Part shown: piece after piece, positions 58,101-64,000 of the stretch
How the letters are laid out: the number at the start of each line of letters is the position of its first letter
Numbering within the stretch: the first letter of the stretch is position 1
Assembly (NCBI RefSeq): GCF_921293095.1
Contig: NC_060253.1
Span: forward strand, 96,055,073 to 96,119,072
Direction of reading: 5' to 3'
DNA length: 64,000 bases
Source: Ischnura elegans
Lineage: Eukaryota; Arthropoda; Insecta; Odonata; Coenagrionidae
Program-made: the position numbers and the translations under genes
Notes under the pieces: generated by a model
The model's database searches: none
What the model was told of the DNA's origin: nothing
Seen by the model: the letters and a program-made list of their open reading frames with translations, nothing else

Positions 58101-61100
58101 AAAAGTAGAGCATAAAATGAAAAATATGTTCTCCTCGTTAAAGCAATTATATTAATTTTATTTTCTGCAATCGGTTAGTAAATTAAGTTTTGGGTTAATG
58201 TTTGCGAAAAAATCTTCAAATACATATAATTTCCTTGAATTGTTTTCGTGCATAGAGTTTTGGGATATTAATTATAGTGCCTTTCATTCATAGCTGATGC
58301 TTGATGTGAATTCTAGCTGAATTAGTCTCTTCCCACTTTTGCGCTAAGTTTCATGGAAAACATATTCCCTTTTTTCTTATATGTCGGTGAATCTCAAATT
58401 TACGCTATCAATTCTAAAAATCTTTTATAATTTCAAATATGTGTTGTCATTTATAATACTAATTTATATTTTGTTCTCTTCATTTAATGTTAATGAACTC
58501 TTTGGAGTCTATTATGCATAATATCTCGATTTTTATGCATATTTAACTTTCAAATAGATGACTACATGTGCGACAACCATCTCAACATCGATGACAAGCT
58601 AAATTCATTTTCTCTATCCCCGTAGATCGCTTCATTTTTTACATTCATTCGAATATCCTATCAACTCAGAATTTGAATATTTGACAGAGCCACTGCATGT
58701 TCAGCTGAAAAACTTAATTATTTCCACGAGTCACGGAGGACCTATGGCATGGTTTTATTTCCTCCCACATGCGCGGCCACATGAACATGGGTTTATGACA
58801 CTTGAGTTAACTGCAAACCACGGTTTATACGGCACAGTAGGCTTGTATTCTTCGCCTACAAATGAAGTCTTCCCCGGAGTTTATCTATCAAAAGTAGAAA
58901 CTCAAATGCCTGTAGTAATCATCTCGGTAAATTCCAAGTCTCTCCCGCATCGCAGCTTCTCGGCAAAGATGTGTAGGGTTTGATTGGAGTATCGGTGGAG
59001 GGGAAGGATTACCGCTATTAGGGATTGGTCTAACTTTTAGCTTATTTATTTGGTGACTGATTTTTCGATTTCATCATCCGAGATCTAATACACGAATGAC
59101 TTCATTTCACGCGGAAATAGTAAATATCTATTTAATGGAGATTTCCGTCCGATTGAGAAGTTCATTGAAGTGTCGAATCTGGTGCTTCTAATTGAATTTT
59201 GAATAATTTGATATCTATGGATTTAATTACTGATATTGAATGTTTAAGGTAATTGATTTGGTGAATGAAGTGTTTATGCTTTTTGCATAATTTTTTGGAT
59301 TAATTACACTGATATGCTCGTGTTTTCTTTTGGACATCGCATTGGAGTCGCATCATGTAGAACACATTGCAAATGTATAGTTTTCCTCGACTCCTTATTT
59401 TTACCTGGATTAAAAATTACTTTTCATTTGAGTCAGGTTTTTCATGCCCTAGATGATAAGGTCAGTGATGAAGAATTTTTAATTGCCTTATATTTTCGTT
59501 ATAAAGACATCCAATTTTGACGGAACAATCTCGCGTGAGTATTGATGTATTTCATCAACCATAATTTTGTACTCACAAACTATTAACATTTTGGTACTAT
59601 TATTACCTTTTAATGCTCACAGTTAAAATACCTATACTTTTTTTCAGCACCTCCCTTGTCTATACGTCATTGGAATTCTTCGGTACATTCCACGGGACGA
59701 GAGAGGCTTTTAGCTCCAAACAGCAGTTTGGACATCAGACAAGGGTCAAGAACCCTTGCTAGCCTTTGTGGCTCTAAAATTTCAACCGCTAAGCGTATTT
59801 TCATCTTCAAAACCTGGCACCACTCTAACCTAGGTATTCAATAGGTTCTGGACCTAAACTATCACAGATTTCCTTCCTAAAAGAGCTGTAACGTTCCTTA
59901 TTCCCATGCGAAAAGCGAAAGAATGATAGTTACTTGAAAAATAACCAGGTCCTTGATATTGCCGGGTGACCCTCGGGTGACTCCTTCATGAAATCATCAC
60001 TCCTCATCACAAATTTATTCAGAATACTCTGCGAGGAGTTTTTTTTTTCACTTTTCCGGCATATTTACTTTCTATTACCTAAGCTCAGGAATTAATTTTA
60101 TCGCGAGACAAAGAACGATAGCTAAAACGGTCAATTATATTGACCATAAACAATTACTTTGGAGTAAATGGTATTCTACAAAACCTGTAAATATCAAGCA
60201 ATGTCATGAAATAATGAAATAAATCTCGGATTCGTCACTATCGACGGATTTGAGCGATTTTTTAAATATCGCCCTTCATAGTAGGAACAAGGGGATTTAA
60301 TTTTTTGAGCCGATAACTATGTATTTTCAACTAATTTAAATGTAGGTGAAATTGGGAACATTCAATGGTCAATTTTAGTTTCATTTTTTAAGCAGAAAAA
60401 AATCACGCGGTCGCAAAACCCACATTTTGATATGCTAAAATTACTCCTTTTAGCTGTAATCTTTTCTCAGATCGCTAGGAAGTAGACGATAAAAACTATT
60501 TTTCACCTTCTGGGACCTGTATTAGTCACTTGATTAAAATGGCGACTTAAGGGCTGGGTTATACATGAAGATTAAAAGTTTTCAAGAAGGTCCTCTTATA
60601 AATTTTATAACTCCCATTTAGATAACTACTGGAGGCTTTTATCATGAGGCCTTTTTCAAAAGTTCGCTAACTTTTTAGATTATGCTTTTCTCAGCAAGAC
60701 TCTCTTCCTCAAGCAACTCGTAAGAATCATTCACGACAACCACTCTTTAAATACATGGTAAGTTACTCAGGACTCTCAAAGAAGTCTTGTAAGGAAGAGG
60801 CTGAAACTTACAATTAGACTAGTCCATGCCTCATGATAAAGTGCGTGCCTGCTCAGTCAATAACCGAGGGCAGAACAACGGTATGTGCTCCAATACCTCG
60901 ATAAACTAATATGATCTTACGAAGGCGATTTTTTTTGGTCCTAAAGCTGAAACAGTCCTTTTTGGGTTGAGGCCTTAAAATGATAGAAGTGACTGAAGAA
61001 AATTTTCTCAAAGGGATAAAAAGAACATGAAACTAAAGGCGATTCCGTCTGAAGCCTTTTGGGACTACTTGTAAAAGTTACGTGTCCGCTACAAAAGTGT

Positions 61101-61600
61101 ATTGTATGGAAAGGTTACAACCTTAAGACATGTTAACTTTTAAATATATAAAAAAAGAATTAAGCTCGCGAGAATTTTCAACAGTTTGGTACACGATAGA
61201 GTTATAGTAACTTATAGATTGGGTTACATAGCCTTATTGGTATCGCATTTCAAGTCGCTCAGTGTGTTTTCTAGGAGGAGCAGCGTAACATTGAACTATC
61301 ATACGGCACAGGAAATCATAATTGAAGTTTTAGCAAGACCTGTAATACCTAATCTACGAACAGAATCAATTTATCATGGCAGAGGGTAAAAAATGTTGTT
61401 TTTGAATGACTGGAGACTTGATTTATTGCATTGTCAACAGAGGTAGTCTTTATTATGAGGAAATCCCAAGTCTCTCTCGGGTTTAGTATCAACTTAATGT
61501 ACATTAAAATATTCTGTCGAATTTTGGTTTTTAGAGCCAGAGCTTTTTGATCAATAGTTACGTCGCAGTGAAACATTCAGGATTCGTCTAAGGCTAGACT
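55107..61600. other. Long stretch without a supported gene
   Basis: AT-rich DNA. ORFs of up to 100 codons (58681-58983, 59656-59844) lack family signatures. An inverted pair CTTTTATCATGAGGC/GCCTCATGATAAAG near 60636 and 60832 hints at another worn element. I see no RNA gene. Confidence 0.45.
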
Positions 61601-63222
61601 CCCTAACAACACCGGATATCCATCGGATATCCGTTTCAGGCCCGCCTCGTCCCATGGTTGTTTCAGGTCCGCTTGCAATCAGGATATTCGTCGGATCTCC
61701 GACGGATATCCGAAGCCAGATGATCCGAAAGCCGTCCGATTGGGATCTCGATAGGATATTCTGTTACTGGACTATATAACATTAATTATATATAATTTTT
61801 ATGATTATTAAATTCATATTTGCACAATAGAAAAGTAGTCACGCCTTTCATTACTGGAAATCACAACTGAATGCAACTACCAATCCTGACAGCACAAATT
61901 ACTCAAATAGGCACTGGAAATTTTTCCTGCAAGCTTTAGTTTTGGCTCTATATTAGCATGTATTATCTGGAGAATCCAAGTACCTTTAATTTAGAATTAG
62001 TGATTATACCATTAAAAATTTTTCTCCACGATAACAATTACGCAGTTTTCCTTTCCAAGAAGAATAATAGTTTTTAACTTTAACCTAAAGGAAATTATAA
62101 ATTATTTGTAGGGATCCTGTTCTATCTACAATTATAATTAATCTATTTTACCGATGGAGTGCATCGTATTTGAATGCTTATGGTCGAGTTTTTGGGTCGC
62201 AGTTTTTGCAGCTGTCAGTGAGTTTTATGAGGATGTAGAGATAAATAAAAACACGAGAATATATTTAATTATATTTTTTTTAAAGTAGAAGTTACTATAT
62301 TAAAGATCGTAACATTCCCAAGCACGGCTCAAGTTGAAAAGATTTTGCTTCTGACTCTTATTTCACTAGCAAAAGCAAGCATGCAATTTCACATGCAACC
62401 AATTACAACCATTGAAGAAGGAGGAGGTCCTCCTTCTCCTACTCCTTCTTCCATGTTACAACTATAGTAAGTCATGGCATATTAATGGTGCTCTCTAGAG
62501 GATATTTTCATGAGAAATTCAGCGTTAGTCAAGCATCGGTCTAGCGTTGCGTATATTTGCCCCCAGAATGGGGCAAGACTTGGACCTAAAAATATTTTTT
62601 AAGGTTAAAAATGAAAGTTGGCCGACAAATATATGACTGACTGCTTTGCGAAACCACAACGTCTTTAATGTCCTAAGTTAAGACATAAAAATTGGAAAAT
62701 TCATTGGAAAATCTCTCTGCGCATACGTGCTCCACTCTTACTAAATTAAATTTTCTAGCAAATAATAATTATTAAACGACTGCTGACTTCATGTATGTGA
62801 AAAGCTATGTATATCCCATGCAACCTATGAGGCATACTGACTATTCAACTGCATTTTCTACTTTGTTGCTAACTACGTAAGTTCTTGTATCGATATTTTC
62901 ACCAATTCCTCTATAGGTGCATCCTGAACGTTTAACTTCTACCACCTTGGTGATTAAAAACATTTTTAAACCCACCAGCACCCGCGATAATTTGGAATGA
63001 AGAATCCTTCCACCTTGTTAAGGTTGTCTATCATATGAAGGAATCTTTTTGGTGCATACTCTTACAACAATATGCAAAAAATGGTATTAATATCCGTAAG
63101 GGGATATCCTATGGATATCGAATTTTGGTACTTATGGATATCGTCGGATATCCGTGGCCCATCCGTAACGTCCGCCTTGGATATCCGTCGGAAATCCGTT
63201 GGATGCCCATGGGTTGTTAGGG
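61601..63222. mobile_element. DNA transposon with CCCTAACAAC termini and GGATATCC-rich ends (1,622 bp)
   Basis: CCCTAACAAC at the left and GTTGTTAGGG at the right are perfect 10-bp inverted ends. About 150 bp inside each end is packed with GGATATCC-type palindromes (CGGATATCCATCGGATATCC at the left; GATATCCGTCGGAAATCCG at the right). The interior is AT-rich, without a transposase. CT stands at both outer borders, too short to call a target duplication. Superfamily unknown to me. Confidence 0.7.
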
Positions 63223-64000
63223 CTTATCCGATTCTTGCTTTACAACTCTTGACTGCAGTGATGATTAAATCATTGTACCATAATATCATAATTATCTGTC
63301 AGCTTTCCAATTTTATAATACACATTGAATTTAGTTTTTTTATAGTTAAACGTCAATTCCTCAACGTATTGCAAACTCAATTAAAAATATGTTCTATAGG
63401 TATCATGCTTATAAAACATTCCAAAGTAGATATAATAGGAGTTTGACTCTATAACATTTCCTAAGTTGCACGAGAGAATTGTATTTGGATCATCTGTCTT
63501 AGGAGGATACCCTTTCATATCTGTGTAATTTAATCCATGTCTTTCGATTCATTTTGATTCCACTAGAATATTAGGGAACCGTAAGACCTAAATTATTTGG
63601 CTATTTGTACGAATATTATAAAAATTTGGCCTCCAGGAATGAGATTTATTTAGACTTTACGTCATTGAATACCACAGAGTAATATTTTAGCACCTTATCA
63701 ATAGCGAAATTAGTTTTTTCATTGCTAACCAATAATTTCTCTTGACTGATTACATCTTTATCTATTAATATCCATTCTTCACGTTTGGATGGCTTAGAGG
63801 AAGCCAATTTTCTCAATCTGGAATCCTGATTTTCCTTTAAAGAGAGTTTTTCTAGCCAAATATTTTTTGGTCAGGGAAGTGGACCTTATATTTGCACAGG
63901 TGGGAGCCTGTTGGGGAAGATCAAATCGTTCACAATGTGCTCTCTCGATACTATTGTTCCGTGTCTACTATGTCCAGATGGTTCTGAGGAGATCAATTGC
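63223..64000. other. Right edge, nothing firm
   Basis: AT-rich. After TTTGCACAG at 63899 one frame stays open to the window edge, but nothing identifies it. Confidence 0.4.

Noticed and set aside
58681..58983. 100-codon ORF
   Set aside because: No known motif, no splice context, starts at TTG; probably chance.
59649..59844. Exon-like ORF after a strong TTTTTTTCAG
   Set aside because: No partner exon with matching phase and no recognisable product.
63900..64000. Open frame to the window edge after TTTGCACAG
   Set aside because: Only about 100 nt visible; one frame looks coding-like (CSLDTIVPCLLCPDGSEEIN) but nothing confirms it.

Overview
The window looks like genomic DNA of an animal with large introns, most likely an arthropod and probably an insect. 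It is AT-rich, genes are split into short exons by long GT-AG introns, and the spaces are packed with non-autonomous DNA transposons. I cannot fix the order or species from sequence alone. There are no prokaryotic features.

Two genes can be rebuilt by splice sites and reading phase. (1) On the + strand, 2293 to 27156 holds the 3' part of a multi-Tudor-domain gene (Tudor/TDRD family, germline piRNA-pathway type). Twelve coding exons total 3,806 nt; every junction agrees in phase and the frame closes on a TAG. They encode about 1,267 residues with four extended Tudor domains, a long acidic linker, a fifth degenerate Tudor-like fold and a charged tail. The 5' end lies left of the window. (2) On the - strand, 51062 down to 34268, six exons (94, 132, 110, 229, 140 and 219 nt) join in consistent phase into a 307-residue protein that I do not recognise. 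None of its exons stands out in a plain ORF scan.

Layout: 1-795 relic of a transposon ORF; 2293-10690 the Tudor-domain exons, with a pogo-like MITE in one intron; 10691-14395 an intron carrying a mariner-like MITE and a 1.26-kb solo LTR; 14396-17148 three small exons; 17149-26394 a 9.2-kb intron with a GC donor and a dead Tigger/pogo transposase; 26395-27156 the last coding exons; 27157-29100 probable 3' UTR with a UTR intron that holds a palindrome bearing two hammerhead-ribozyme-like cores. 30.5-34 kb is intergenic with MITEs and a GC-rich patch. 34.1-51.1 kb is the minus-strand gene, its introns filled with hAT-like, Harbinger-like and foldback elements, several nested. 51.1-64 kb shows no gene I can support; it has a second hammerhead-like palindrome, a LINE 3' end cut by a hAT MITE, and a 1.6-kb element with GTTGTTAGGG-type termini and GGATATCC-rich ends.

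The repeats give a clear order of events: perfect 8-bp target duplications show hAT-like MITEs landing inside older MITEs and inside a LINE ORF. The two genes converge, with roughly 5 kb between the Tudor-gene 3' end and the stop of the minus-strand gene; nothing links their functions.
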